Source: Gammaproteobacteria bacterium
GTDB lineage: Bacteria; Pseudomonadota; Gammaproteobacteria; Pseudomonadales; Pseudohongiellaceae
Assembly (NCBI GenBank): GCA_008081045.1
Contig: VMDC01000027.1
Location: 45,798-109,797, forward strand
DNA: 64,000 nt
Direction: 5' to 3'
Made by a program: the position numbers and the translations under genes. Every line of letters starts with the position of its first letter. Position 1 is the first letter of the stretch. The notes below the pieces were generated by a model, which saw only the letters and a list, made by a program, of their open reading frames with translations, searched no databases and was not told the DNA's origin. Below, in pieces: positions 46,955-55,941 of this stretch.

Positions 46955-48082
46955 GTGGGCCCACTGACTGGTATACGCGTGGTTGAGATGGCGGGAATCG
47001 GACCCGGACCTTTCACCGCCATGATGCTTTCAGATCTTGGCGCCGAAGTCATTCGGGTAGACCGACTCAGCCACAAAGGCACCGGCCACCGGGCTAATGT
47101 GCTCAATCGGGGCAGAAAGTCTATCGCCGTAGATCTCAAAAACCCCCGTGGGGTTGAAACGACATTGCGCCTTATTGAGCAGGCTGATGTGGTCCTGGAG
47201 GGCTTTCGCCCCGGGGTAATGGAGCGACTCGGACTCGGACCAGAGGAGTGCCTGTCGGTAAACCCGCGCCTGATCTTCGGCCGCATGACAGGATGGGGGC
47301 AGACGGGCCCGCTGTCACAGGCCGCAGGGCATGACATCAATTATATCTCCATCGCGGGCGCCCTAGGTGCCATGGGCTATGCGGATCGCCCGCCGGCGCC
47401 TCCGCTCAATCTCGTCGGCGACTTCGGTGGCGGCGCGATGTATCTGTTGACCGGCATTCTCGCCGCACTGGTGGAACGAGCCACGTCGGGGCAGGGGCAA
47501 ATCATCGATGCAGCCATGACAGATGGCACCGCCAGCCTGCTCAGCCCCTTCTTCGGCTTGATGGCTATGAATATGTGGACAACTGACCGATTCAGCAACA
47601 GGCTGGATGGGGGCGCTTTTTACTATGGCAGCTACGAATGCAGCGATGGTAAGTACATCTCAATCGGCTCACTGGAGCCGCAGTTCTACGCCCTGCTTCT
47701 GGAAAAAGCAGAAATTACTGATCCGGAATTTCAAGAGCAGCTTGATGAGGCCGCCTGGCCCGCCAAGCGCGAGAAACTGAACCAGCTATTCAAAACCAGG
47801 ACCAGGCAGCAATGGTGCGACATCATGGAAGGGACCGATGTGTGCTTTGCCCCCGTTCTGGACCTGAAAGAGGCGCCAACTCACCCACATAATATTGACA
47901 GAAAAACCTTCGTCGAGCTGGAAGGTGTTGTTCAGCCTGCCCCGGCACCGCGGTTCAGCCGGACTCAAGGTGAAATCCAGGGACCTGCAGCAATGGCCGG
48001 GGAGCATACCCGAGAAGTGTTGAGTGCATGGAACTTTACCGACCAGGAAATCGGTGAGTTACAGGCCAGCGGCGCAATATAA
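46955..48082 (+). CDS. Alpha-methylacyl-CoA racemase (CaiB/BaiF family)
   Basis: 375 residues, class III CoA-transferase-fold enzyme that interconverts 2R and 2S methyl-branched acyl-CoAs. H126 in QAAGHDINY and D156 in [13 protein letters not shown] fall exactly on the positions of the His-Asp pair of the Mycobacterium enzyme as I recall it, and [11 protein letters not shown] is the later substrate loop. The N-terminal [21 protein letters not shown] is the racemase type rather than a transferase. It starts with GTG preceded by a strong AAGGAG. Divergent from the SDR-thiolase-ACAD run and followed by enoyl-CoA hydratase. Confidence 0.93.
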   Translation: MGPLTGIRVVEMAGIGPGPFTAMMLSDLGAEVIRVDRLSHKGTGHRANVLNRGRKSIAVDLKNPRGVETTLRLIEQADVVLEGFRPGVMERLGLGPEECLSVNPRLIFGRMTGWGQTGPLSQAAGHDINYISIAGALGAMGYADRPPAPPLNLVGDFGGGAMYLLTGILAALVERATSGQGQIIDAAMTDGTASLLSPFFGLMAMNMWTTDRFSNRLDGGAFYYGSYECSDGKYISIGSLEPQFYALLLEKAEITDPEFQEQLDEAAWPAKREKLNQLFKTRTRQQWCDIMEGTDVCFAPVLDLKEAPTHPHNIDRKTFVELEGVVQPAPAPRFSRTQGEIQGPAAMAGEHTREVLSAWNFTDQEIGELQASGAI

Positions 48083-48105
48083 ATTGCGCGCCCAACCGGA
48101 GATCA

Positions 48106-48981
48106 ATGATGCCTTTTGAAACCATTCGCTACGAAATTGCCGATCGAATTCTGACCATCACCCTGAATCGGCCGGAACAGCTCAATGCGTTCACTGTAAC
48201 CATGGCCGAGGAGCTGATTATGGCCTTCGGACAGGCCAGCGAAGATGATGCAGTCGATGCGATCGTAGTAACCGGAGCGGGTAAGGCTTTCTGTGCCGGG
48301 ATGGATTTATCCAGCACAGGCAATGTCTTTGGGTTGAATGAATCGCTGAAACCCGATCTTGAGGACATGCGCTCGCGTTTGTCAGACCCCGAAATTGAAG
48401 CGGGCGTCAGAGATACCGGTGGCCAGCTCACGCTGGCGATCTTTGAGTGCAAGAAACCGGTCATCGCAGCAGTGAACGGGGCTGCGGTCGGTATCGGAGC
48501 CACCATGCTCTGCGCCATGGATATTCGATTGGTTGCCGACACAGCCCGTGTGGGCTTCGTTTTCAATAAGATCGGCATCACACCAGAAGCCTGCTCATCC
48601 TGGTTTCTGCCGCGCATCGTCAACATGGGAACTGCGCTGGAGTGGATTTACAGCGGTGACCTGATTTCAGCAGAAGAACTGACTCGCAAGGGCTTCGCCA
48701 ACCAGCAGCTGGACGGGGCTTCGCTGCTGGAGAAAGCCTACGAAATGGCTGCCCGAATCAGCAGCCACAGTCAGGTTGCCGTGGCCTTGACTCGGCAGAT
48801 GATGTACCGCAACGCCGCCCTGCCACATCCGATCGGCGCCCATGAGGTTGACTCGCTGGCAATTTTTTATGCCAGCCAAACCAGCGGCAAAGAAGGCGTG
48901 AGCGCCTTTCTGGAAAAGCGAAAGGCGAATTTTGACGACCATGCCTCGACCGACATGCCGCCTTTCTACCCCTGGTGGTAA
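48106..48981 (+). CDS. Enoyl-CoA hydratase/isomerase family protein
   Basis: 291 residues, crotonase fold. The motifs are LTITLNRPEQLNAFTVTMAEEL, VTGAGKAFCAGMDLSS (oxyanion region), KPVIAAVNGAAVGIGATML (second oxyanion glycine) and GFVFNKIGITPEACSSWFLP. One catalytic glutamate is visible in the PEACSSW segment. It catalyses hydration of enoyl-CoA or a double-bond shift. It follows the racemase gene by 23 bp and supplies the hydration step between the ACAD and SDR of the opposing run. An ATG doublet starts it. Confidence 0.93.
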   Translation: MMPFETIRYEIADRILTITLNRPEQLNAFTVTMAEELIMAFGQASEDDAVDAIVVTGAGKAFCAGMDLSSTGNVFGLNESLKPDLEDMRSRLSDPEIEAGVRDTGGQLTLAIFECKKPVIAAVNGAAVGIGATMLCAMDIRLVADTARVGFVFNKIGITPEACSSWFLPRIVNMGTALEWIYSGDLISAEELTRKGFANQQLDGASLLEKAYEMAARISSHSQVAVALTRQMMYRNAALPHPIGAHEVDSLAIFYASQTSGKEGVSAFLEKRKANFDDHASTDMPPFYPWW

Positions 48982-49111
48982 GCCTGCTCAACCAACCGCA
49001 TCAACCAACACCGTTTCGTGCTGCATCGCCCGCTACCCGCGGCTGTCTCTGCATCGGGTGTATTTCCCGAAATTGTGCGTATAATGACGTTCACCCTTCA
49101 GAGAATGTTAA

Positions 49112-49459
49112 ATGATTGTCGTCCAGTCGATCTTCCATCTCGCATCCGACTCCAGGCGAGATGCCATTAAACTGATGCGTAATATGGTGCGACTGTGCCG
49201 GCTTGAGCACGGCTGTATCAGCTATGAATATTTTGAAGGAATTTCCAACCCCAATCAGGTGATCCTGATGCAGGAGTGGGAGGATGCAGACTGTCTGCAG
49301 GAGCACTACCAGACAGATCACATGGAGCATTTTCTCAGCAAGCTGGGAGACTATCTTGTCAGCCCGGTGGAGACGCGCAGCTACGTCTCTCAGGAAGAAG
49401 CATCTGTCACGTCTCTATCGGCTGAGGACCTGCCCAAGCCTGAACAGACCATCCATTGA
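49112..49459 (+). CDS. ABM-domain (antibiotic biosynthesis monooxygenase) protein
   Basis: 115 residues. A dimeric alpha/beta-barrel domain of the ABM/YgiN type: MIVVQSIFHLA then CLEHGC-like RLEHGCISYEYFEGISNP, VILMQEWEDADCLQEHYQTDHMEHFLSKL. Members range from quinol monooxygenases to haem or polyketide enzymes; many remain unassigned. The C-terminal ~30 residues are disordered. It follows the racemase-hydratase pair by 130 bp with its own CAGAGAATGTTAA ribosome site, so it may be a separate transcript or the last of three. Confidence 0.82.
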   Translation: MIVVQSIFHLASDSRRDAIKLMRNMVRLCRLEHGCISYEYFEGISNPNQVILMQEWEDADCLQEHYQTDHMEHFLSKLGDYLVSPVETRSYVSQEEASVTSLSAEDLPKPEQTIH

Positions 49460-49501
49460 TTGAGTCATCAGCAGGTGATTCCCATTCAAAGTCCTCAGGC
49501 A

Positions 49502-49525
49502 AAACGGCCGGCAGTTAGGCCGTTT
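49502..49525 (+). terminator. Possible terminator between convergent genes
   Basis: An 8-bp inverted repeat AAACGGCC at 49502-49509 and GGCCGTTT at 49518-49525 around an 8-base loop, extended by GC with one bulged A. Only three T follow, so termination by the classic mechanism would be weak. It lies between the ABM gene (ends 49459) and the convergent symporter (ends 49583). Confidence 0.4.
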
Positions 49526-49582
49526 GCGATCCCTATCACCAGCCCAGATGAGATTGCCGTCTGAACGGCACGGCAGCGGACT

Positions 49583-50995
49583 TCAGACACCGCTTTTTTC
49601 AGGCTTGTGGTCGGCCCCCTGACGAAATTCGCCAGCATCATGACGTCGAAAATAATCCTGTGCGGCGCTCTTCACTTTTGGCGCCAGCACGAATGTTGAA
49701 AGCATGGTCGGAATCGCCATGGTAGCGTAGGCCCCATCGAACAGACTGATGACCGCATCCAGTGACGCCACCGCACCAACGGTGATGAGCGCCATGTAGA
49801 TACCCAGATAATACTTCTCAGCACGCGTGCCAAAAATGAATGCCATGCACTTACTGCCGTAATAGGAGTAAGTCAGCACCGTCGTTGTGCCCAGAACAAA
49901 CACCATGATCAACATCAGGTAGGACCCCACGCCGGGAAAAGCCTGATCATAAGCCTGAGCCGTGAGTGTCACGCCAACAGCATCCCCCTGCCAAACCCCG
50001 GTAACCAGAATCGCCAGAGCAGTGCAGGTGCAGACGAGCAGGGTATCAATGATCGGGCCCACCATGGCCACCAGCCCCTCTCTGGTCGGTTCATTGGTTT
50101 TGGCTGCGCCATGCGCAAGAGATTCAGTACCAAGGCCAGCCTCATTGGAAAAGACACCCCGCTGCACCCCGATCAGAATCACAGCGCCCAGCACGCCACC
50201 GGAAACAGCCTCACCGGAAAATGCGTCAACCACAATCAACGCCAGCATCGCGGGTAATTCTGTGAGATGAGACAGCAACAGATAGCCGGTTATCACAGCA
50301 TAAAACAGCACCATGAGCGGCACGAGACTGCCGGCGACAGCCGCTACCCGTCTGACTTTCCCAACCGCAACCGCAAAGAGCGAAACGGACAGCACCAGAC
50401 CCATGGCCAGATCAAAGGTGAAGTGATTTTCTGCTGAAGTAATACCCGCCGGAATCGCCAGGGCATCCCGGGTGATCTGCACCAGCTGATTGACCTGAAA
50501 AACGGGCAGTGTGCCGAACATTCCCGCTACTGCGAACAGATAGGCCAGCGGCATCCAGCGTTTTCCGAGACCCTCCCGAATTACGTACATCGGTCCACCC
50601 TGCAGGTTGCCTGCATCATCAGTGCCTCGATACATGATCGCCAGCGACGCGGTGTAAAACTTGGTGGAAATCCCGACCAGCGCGGTCACCCACATCCAGA
50701 AAACGGCGCCCGGTCCACCCAGCGTAATCGCCACGGCAACCCCGGTGATATTACCCACGCCGATCGTCCCTGCCAGGGCCGTTGCCAGAGCCCGGTAATG
50801 ACTGATGTCTCCTGCCGCAGAAGCGCCCGCTTGATATTTGCCTCTTAGCAGATCAACACTGTGACCGAGATACCTGAAATGCCTTAATCTGGAATGAAAG
50901 GTGAAATACAGACCGCCCCCGACGAGCAGGACGACCAACTGAGGGCCCCACATAAAATCCGCAAACGCAGCAAGCCCCTGTTCTAGTTGAGACAT
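49583..50995 (-). CDS. Sodium:alanine/glycine symporter (AGCS family)
   Basis: 470 residues, about 10-11 hydrophobic helices, inner membrane. Family signatures are GTIGVGNITGVAVAITLGGPGAVFWMW at the N-terminal half (quoted in pieces: GTIGVGNITG, GGPGAVFWMW), GGPMYVI, and QRGVFSNEAGLG with TESLAHGAAKTNEP. These match the Na+-dependent alanine or glycine carriers. GAGAACCGA precedes the start at 50995. Upstream lies a purine-rich leader with a 9-bp tandem repeat, possibly regulatory. Confidence 0.94.
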   Translation of the reverse strand: MSQLEQGLAAFADFMWGPQLVVLLVGGGLYFTFHSRLRHFRYLGHSVDLLRGKYQAGASAAGDISHYRALATALAGTIGVGNITGVAVAITLGGPGAVFWMWVTALVGISTKFYTASLAIMYRGTDDAGNLQGGPMYVIREGLGKRWMPLAYLFAVAGMFGTLPVFQVNQLVQITRDALAIPAGITSAENHFTFDLAMGLVLSVSLFAVAVGKVRRVAAVAGSLVPLMVLFYAVITGYLLLSHLTELPAMLALIVVDAFSGEAVSGGVLGAVILIGVQRGVFSNEAGLGTESLAHGAAKTNEPTREGLVAMVGPIIDTLLVCTCTALAILVTGVWQGDAVGVTLTAQAYDQAFPGVGSYLMLIMVFVLGTTTVLTYSYYGSKCMAFIFGTRAEKYYLGIYMALITVGAVASLDAVISLFDGAYATMAIPTMLSTFVLAPKVKSAAQDYFRRHDAGEFRQGADHKPEKSGV

Positions 50996-51075
50996 TCGGT
51001 TCTCGCAGTGTTTTCTTCGCTTGCTTTGCTGTCGGTTTTCACAGTTTCCTCGGCTCTTTCAGTTCCCGGAGGCCT

Positions 51076-51138
51076 CTCAACTCTCTCAACCGCCTCAACT
51101 CTCACAACTCCTTCAACTGCCTCAACGCTCTCAAATAC
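51076..51138. repeat. Seven-copy 9-bp tandem repeat
   Basis: Seven consecutive 9-base units, each with the core CAA at the same position (plus strand pattern xTCAAcxxx). In phase they are CTCAACTCT, CTCAACCGC, CTCAACTCT, CACAACTCC, TTCAACTGC, CTCAACGCT and CTCAAATAC. The array lies between the symporter gene (start 50995) and the paralogue B gene (stop 51189), 80 bases upstream of the symporter start, so on the symporter's coding strand it is a GTTGAG-type repeat in its leader or promoter. Confidence 0.85.
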
Positions 51139-51188
51139 GCTGCGCCAGACCGGATTCTGAAATCATAAAGAGCGCAGAGCAACTCAGG

Positions 51189-52169
51189 CTACTGACCCGG
51201 CGCCGAGGGGTTCACTTCCATTGTCCGCGCGCCCGCCAGAATAGCCCGCATCGAGTAATTCCCCTCATGACAGGCATATTCATACAGGTTCTCGCCGCTG
51301 TACATGGGGAATTCGGCGGTCCAGGGCTGAGAATACAGAGAGGGGTCATCAATCGTGAATGAGTAGTGCAGCTTGTTATCCTCTACCCGGGTGAATCGCT
51401 CGGTCAGCTTCATGTGCGCGGACGTCAGTCGCTCCTTGCCCACTTGCCAGGGGTGGAAATTCACGGTTTCAACAACCAGAGTGTCCTCTTCGTAGTACCC
51501 GACAGAATCACCTAACCACTGTTCATAGGGCAAATCGCGAAATCCCTGATCCATGCGCACAATGCGCGCACTGTGCACCATTTCAGCGAGCAGCATGACA
51601 TGCGTCGGCGACTGCACAATTTGCAGATTGTTGTTGTACAGACTGCTCATAAACGGTGCGGTCGACGAAAAGCTCAGCAGGCAGCGGTCTGACAGCGTTC
51701 TGCCTTCCGGGCCATCACTTTCTCCGCGCCCCATGGGCAGGATATAGCGCTGCGCCCGACGCACTGCCTCGCCTTCTTCCCGCCACGGGATCCTGCCGTC
51801 CTCCGGCTCCACGATCAGAGAGGTACGAAACTTGCCGTTCATGTAGGCAAGGGCATCGCCGGGCGTAATCCAGAATCCATTATACCCCCCGACGTTGTGC
51901 GGCCCCGGCGCCTCAGCTCCGGTTGCCTCGAGCGCGGCGATATAATCCGGCGTTGAAACCATCTTATCCAGCATAGTGGCTTGATCGATTTCAAGCTCGC
52001 CCTCGTAGATCGCCGGCCTCTCCAGACTGGTCCGGTTCTGATAATTCCAGATGCCCTGCAAATCAGGCACGCCGAAATCAAGGCGGGGGGGCTTAAAATC
52101 TTCAGCGGCCAAGCTCCCTGAACTGGCCGTCATAATCAGTGCGAAGCCAAAAAGCTGTATGTTTCCCAT
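51189..52169 (-). CDS. Secreted protein, unknown (paralogue B)
   Basis: 326 residues with a signal peptide (about 1-22, ending GSLAAEDF). It shares every main block with paralogue A at 41311-42333: GVPDLQGIWN, NVGGYNGFWITPGD, FRTSLIVEPEDGRIP, LSDRCLLSF, MLLAEMVHSARIVRM, GDSVGYYEEDTLVVETVNFHP, MKLTERFTRVEDN and YEYACHEGNYSMRAILAGAR. Most constant are a central HxARI and a C-terminal YACHEGNY, whose histidines and acids could form a site. Function unknown. GGAG precedes the ATG at 52169. The S9 peptidase gene lies 93 bp upstream on the same strand. Confidence 0.82.
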   Translation of the reverse strand: MGNIQLFGFALIMTASSGSLAAEDFKPPRLDFGVPDLQGIWNYQNRTSLERPAIYEGELEIDQATMLDKMVSTPDYIAALEATGAEAPGPHNVGGYNGFWITPGDALAYMNGKFRTSLIVEPEDGRIPWREEGEAVRRAQRYILPMGRGESDGPEGRTLSDRCLLSFSSTAPFMSSLYNNNLQIVQSPTHVMLLAEMVHSARIVRMDQGFRDLPYEQWLGDSVGYYEEDTLVVETVNFHPWQVGKERLTSAHMKLTERFTRVEDNKLHYSFTIDDPSLYSQPWTAEFPMYSGENLYEYACHEGNYSMRAILAGARTMEVNPSAPGQ

Positions 52170-52262
52170 GGACTGTCTCCGTGCGTGTTGGTCAGTGGCT
52201 CTGTGCGCTTTTCCCTCACTGAAACGAGGCGGTTACTGAACGTCAGGCCATCGCTGTGAGTC

Positions 52263-54623
52263 CTAATTGATATTGTCTGCGAATTGGAACTGCAGGGGTG
52301 GCTCTCCTCCCTGCAGGTGTTCCACAAAATAATTCCAGCGCTTTTTCATGAAGTACCGGCTGTTACCGAAGCCGTGCCGGGCTTCCGGCAGTAACAGCAG
52401 GTCAAAGTCCTTTTCAGCCTCGATCAGAGCCTGTACCAGCAGCAGCGTATTGCTCGGTGGCACGTTATCGTCCAGCAGGCCATGCGCCAGCAGCAGCTTG
52501 CCCTTGAGATTGTCGGCGAGCAGCTGGTTAGCCTGGCTGTCATAGTTAGTGCGCAGCACTGGCTGCGCCTGTGTGTCAGCCCCGCCCGGCATCGGCTCCG
52601 GATAAGTCTCAAGCAGCCCCTGCCATTTTTCTCCCCAGTCGTCCTCATAATTGCGGTTGTCGTGATTGCCTGCGCTGGACACTGCGACTTTATAAAAATC
52701 CGGATAGCGCAGAATCGCCCCGGCAGAAGCGAATCCCCCGCCTGAATGCCCCCAGATTCCGACCCGATCAAGGTCCATCCACGGCCTGTCCGCAGCCAAC
52801 TGACGAATCGCACTGACCTGATCCGGCAGGCCGTTGTCTCCCATGTTGCCATAATAGGCGTCATGAAAAGATTTGGAGCGGCCGGGAGTGCCCATCGCAT
52901 CAACTTCCACCACAATAAAGCCCAGTTCGGCGACAGCCTGCTTATCACGGCGTACCGGCTGAAAACCTCGGGAACCGACGCTGCCCGACTGAGGCCCGGG
53001 ATACAGATAATTTAAGATCGGGTAGCTGCGTTCCGGGTCGAACTGACTGGGCCGGTAGAGCAGTCCGTGAAGGTCTGTTTGCTGATCCCGCGCTTTTACG
53101 ACAAAAGACTCCGGGGCCTGCCAACCGGTAGCTGCCAGCGCGCTGACATCAGCCCGCTCCAATTCAAGCGTCACAGCACCGGACCGGTCCCGAATGACAG
53201 AAACCGGCGGAGTGGCCGGAGTCGAAAACGTATCGACGAAATACTCAGCAGATTCTGACCAGTCGATTTGATGGTGAGCAGGCTCCGGTGTCAGCAACTG
53301 CGGCTCACCGCCAGCCAGATCCAGACTGTATAGATAATGATAATAGGGATCACCCCCCTCTCTGCCTGCTGCAGTGAAATAGAGGGTTCCCGATTCTTCA
53401 TCCACCTGCTGAACCTCCAGAACCGGCCAGTTACCTGAGGTAAGCTGACGCTTCCGCTCGCCCGTATTGAGATCATGCAAATACAGATGGGCCCAGTTGT
53501 CCTGCTCGGAGTACCAGATGAATTCTTCACGGTCGTGCAGCACGCGCCAGTTCGGGTCGCGATACCCCGACTCATAATAGGTCGCGACAGTTTCGTTATA
53601 GACGGTGCGGACGTCACCGGTGTCCGGGTCAGCCAGTCTCAGGGTGGCAGACTTGTGATCCCGGGAAGAAGAAACAAACGCCAGCATGTCGCTGTCAGCG
53701 CTCCATTCCACGTCAAGAAAGACACCCCCGCGCCCGGCCACGTGATCTGCCGTTGAAGAGCGGTGCGGATCCGGAGGCATATTCAGGGTGACTCGTCGCG
53801 GTTCTTCGTTGACATGAATCACCACCCTTTCAATCATGAAAATGGATTCGTCGCCCGGCAACGGGTATTTCCAGGCATCGAGTGTGGAGTGACCGACCTC
53901 GGTCGTCACCAGATACATATCTCCGACCTTGCGCGAATCGTGACGAAACGTCGCAATTTTTTGTGAGTCGGGTGACCACAGCAGCACCGGACCATCATCA
54001 CGCAACCAGCCGGCATTGTTAGTGGCATACCCGTAGTTTTCAACGCCATCAAACGTCAGCTGGGTTACGGCATCGGTCAGGGTGTCTCTGAGCCACAGGT
54101 TATGATCCCGGATAAAGGCCGCCTTGCTTTCGTCCGGAGACAGAAACTCATTGGGGGGCGCTTCCTGTAACTTTTGCAGAGAAAATCCCGCTGTTTCAAG
54201 TCGGTAGTCCTCACCTTCGTAAGTGAAACTGAGGACATCTAGGTTTTCGCTGACCTCAAGATTCCGCAGATCAAGATCGGCGCTGTCCGGAGTATCGCCG
54301 GTGATCTCGCCAATCGCATTGGCGAGATTGATCGGATCAAAAACCGTGGTTTTTCGCCCGGTCAGCGAATCAGCAATCAGAATCTCTGATCCACCCGCCA
54401 CAGATTTGCGATAGACCAGCCGATCGCCTGCCTGCCAGTACTGACGCAGGATGCGACCAGTCACCAGCGGATTGGCGTTTGGCGGAAGAAACTGTTCTGC
54501 GCGCTGATAATCCTCGAGCGTAGCGATCACAGATCTTGCCTCATCTACCGAAGGACCCGGCGAGCAAGACACAAGCAGCCCAACAGCCAACAGCAATGTC
54601 ACAGAATTTATTGAGCGATACAT
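52263..54623 (-). CDS. S9 family peptidase lipoprotein (DPP-IV-like)
   Basis: 786 residues. The N-terminus ends in a lipobox LLVSC, so it is likely a lipoprotein facing the periplasm. A beta-propeller of the DPP-IV type covers about 90-500 (WYSEQDNWAHLYLHD, EYFVDTFSTP), followed by the alpha/beta-hydrolase catalytic domain: nucleophile Ser in GIWGHSGGGFASAG (about residue 625), acid in GLLDDNVPP and His in ARHGFGN. It removes dipeptides from peptide N-termini, with a preference for proline or alanine in this family. Two cysteines are few; no extra domain. The neighbouring paralogue B gene lies downstream. Confidence 0.93.
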   Translation of the reverse strand: MYRSINSVTLLLAVGLLVSCSPGPSVDEARSVIATLEDYQRAEQFLPPNANPLVTGRILRQYWQAGDRLVYRKSVAGGSEILIADSLTGRKTTVFDPINLANAIGEITGDTPDSADLDLRNLEVSENLDVLSFTYEGEDYRLETAGFSLQKLQEAPPNEFLSPDESKAAFIRDHNLWLRDTLTDAVTQLTFDGVENYGYATNNAGWLRDDGPVLLWSPDSQKIATFRHDSRKVGDMYLVTTEVGHSTLDAWKYPLPGDESIFMIERVVIHVNEEPRRVTLNMPPDPHRSSTADHVAGRGGVFLDVEWSADSDMLAFVSSSRDHKSATLRLADPDTGDVRTVYNETVATYYESGYRDPNWRVLHDREEFIWYSEQDNWAHLYLHDLNTGERKRQLTSGNWPVLEVQQVDEESGTLYFTAAGREGGDPYYHYLYSLDLAGGEPQLLTPEPAHHQIDWSESAEYFVDTFSTPATPPVSVIRDRSGAVTLELERADVSALAATGWQAPESFVVKARDQQTDLHGLLYRPSQFDPERSYPILNYLYPGPQSGSVGSRGFQPVRRDKQAVAELGFIVVEVDAMGTPGRSKSFHDAYYGNMGDNGLPDQVSAIRQLAADRPWMDLDRVGIWGHSGGGFASAGAILRYPDFYKVAVSSAGNHDNRNYEDDWGEKWQGLLETYPEPMPGGADTQAQPVLRTNYDSQANQLLADNLKGKLLLAHGLLDDNVPPSNTLLLVQALIEAEKDFDLLLLPEARHGFGNSRYFMKKRWNYFVEHLQGGEPPLQFQFADNIN

Positions 54624-54679
54624 AGCAGTCTCCGGGTCCGGTTTCCGTCATTTGGCTTTTGCTCGGTAAGCTCCGCCGG

Positions 54680-55732
54680 TTACAGCAAAGAGTCCAGAAT
54701 CAGATTGGTAGAATCCACGATCCGCTCATCCCTCTCACGCAGGTCAGGCGTGAATTCACCGCCAAGCAGATGCTGCAGTCCGAGAATATAGCGCGTTGCA
54801 ATGGCACGGGTCTGTTCGGGGGAAAACTGCTGGTTTTTTTCGGTCACCATGCCGCGAGCGAACTCTTTGGAAAAAGATACCGGCTTGCCGTCGCGAGTCA
54901 TCAGCGTGTTGTTCTCGTCCAGCCGCCAGAAACGGGATGAATCCATTGTATACACTTCGTCCGCGACCACGATCTGACCGGCGCTGTTGACTCCATGCTC
55001 TGTCTTGGTGTCCACCAGCACCATATTACGACCCCTGAGGTATTCGGACACGACACCGAATGCCATCATCGACGTATTTCTGATCTGGACATACTCCTGC
55101 TTCGTGCAAACTCCACTACTGACCAGTGCCCCCACATCAACGGTTCTGTCTTCTTTGTCTTTCGTGCTGGGTGTGTCCATCAAATACGGCAGCCTGCCGT
55201 TTACCTGCAGATCAGCCACGGTCAGGCTGTGGCCTGCATAAGTCATCACCTTGAGATCTTTTTTACTGGCGGCCAGCCAATGTTGATACAGCGAGGTGGA
55301 GGTCGAGCTTTCCGCATTATAAAGCCGCAGCACATTCTCAAGCATGATCAGTTTCAGATTTTCCGCCGGAATCACTGTGGAGCTGGGCATCAGGCCGGGG
55401 ATCTCAAATTGGGAGCTGCCCAGAATAGGCCTGACCAGATTCAGCATATGCGCATGATTGAACGCCAGTACCTGATCCTTGAAAGGGATGGCACCACGAT
55501 TGACATCATGCGTTGAAATTCGGTTGTTACGAAACATCAGGCGCAGGGGGAGCCCGCCTGAGGTGACCAGATCTTCTCCGATCACTGAGTCCGACACCTT
55601 GCCTTCGAGCACGGTCGCGCCCTTGAGCCGGGGCAGTTCGCCGTCAGCAATCAACTGCCGGATAGAACGTCCCTCACTGACCCGGTCACCATGCTCGGCA
55701 ACCAGCTCTTCAATTTGTTGTTTGTCTAACAT
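54680..55732 (-). CDS. purC: SAICAR synthetase (PurC)
   Basis: 350 residues, purine synthesis: joins CAIR and aspartate using ATP. The family core is KGATVLEGKVSDSV, LRLMFRNNRISTHDVNRG, VRPILGSSQF-like middle, and the late LVDTKTEHGVNSAGQIVVADEVYTMDSSRFW which holds the D.K.E.G and DE...DsSR signature. It is longer and more divergent than E. coli PurC (237 residues), of the larger COG0152 kind found in several gammaproteobacteria. I use ATG 55732; the frame reaches GTG 55789. No other pur gene is near. Divergent from the radical SAM gene. Confidence 0.92.
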   Translation of the reverse strand: MLDKQQIEELVAEHGDRVSEGRSIRQLIADGELPRLKGATVLEGKVSDSVIGEDLVTSGGLPLRLMFRNNRISTHDVNRGAIPFKDQVLAFNHAHMLNLVRPILGSSQFEIPGLMPSSTVIPAENLKLIMLENVLRLYNAESSTSTSLYQHWLAASKKDLKVMTYAGHSLTVADLQVNGRLPYLMDTPSTKDKEDRTVDVGALVSSGVCTKQEYVQIRNTSMMAFGVVSEYLRGRNMVLVDTKTEHGVNSAGQIVVADEVYTMDSSRFWRLDENNTLMTRDGKPVSFSKEFARGMVTEKNQQFSPEQTRAIATRYILGLQHLLGGEFTPDLRERDERIVDSTNLILDSLL

Positions 55733-55941
55733 GAACGATATCGGGCCCGGCGTTCGGGCGTCACGGGAATTGGAGGCTCGGCGCTTCACAGCACACCGAA
55801 ACGGTCGAAGAATAGAGTAAAGGCACAGGGACTACAAGAAACCGGTGGCGGTTGCCAACGGGTCACTACTGGCATAGGGTAGCCTGATCCGCTCCACTTC
55901 GCAGTCCACTTACTCAGGACAACTGAACAGCCACGACGACA

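Noticed and set aside
50996..51188. A glycine riboswitch ahead of the alanine/glycine symporter
   Set aside because: I looked for the conserved glycine aptamer cores on the symporter strand and did not see them; the region is dominated by the 9-bp repeat.
51021..51362. A 113-codon plus-strand frame over the 9-bp repeats (SQLSQPPQLSQ-like)
   Set aside because: The repetitive peptide only reflects the 9-base repeat being a multiple of three; the rest is antisense to paralogue B.
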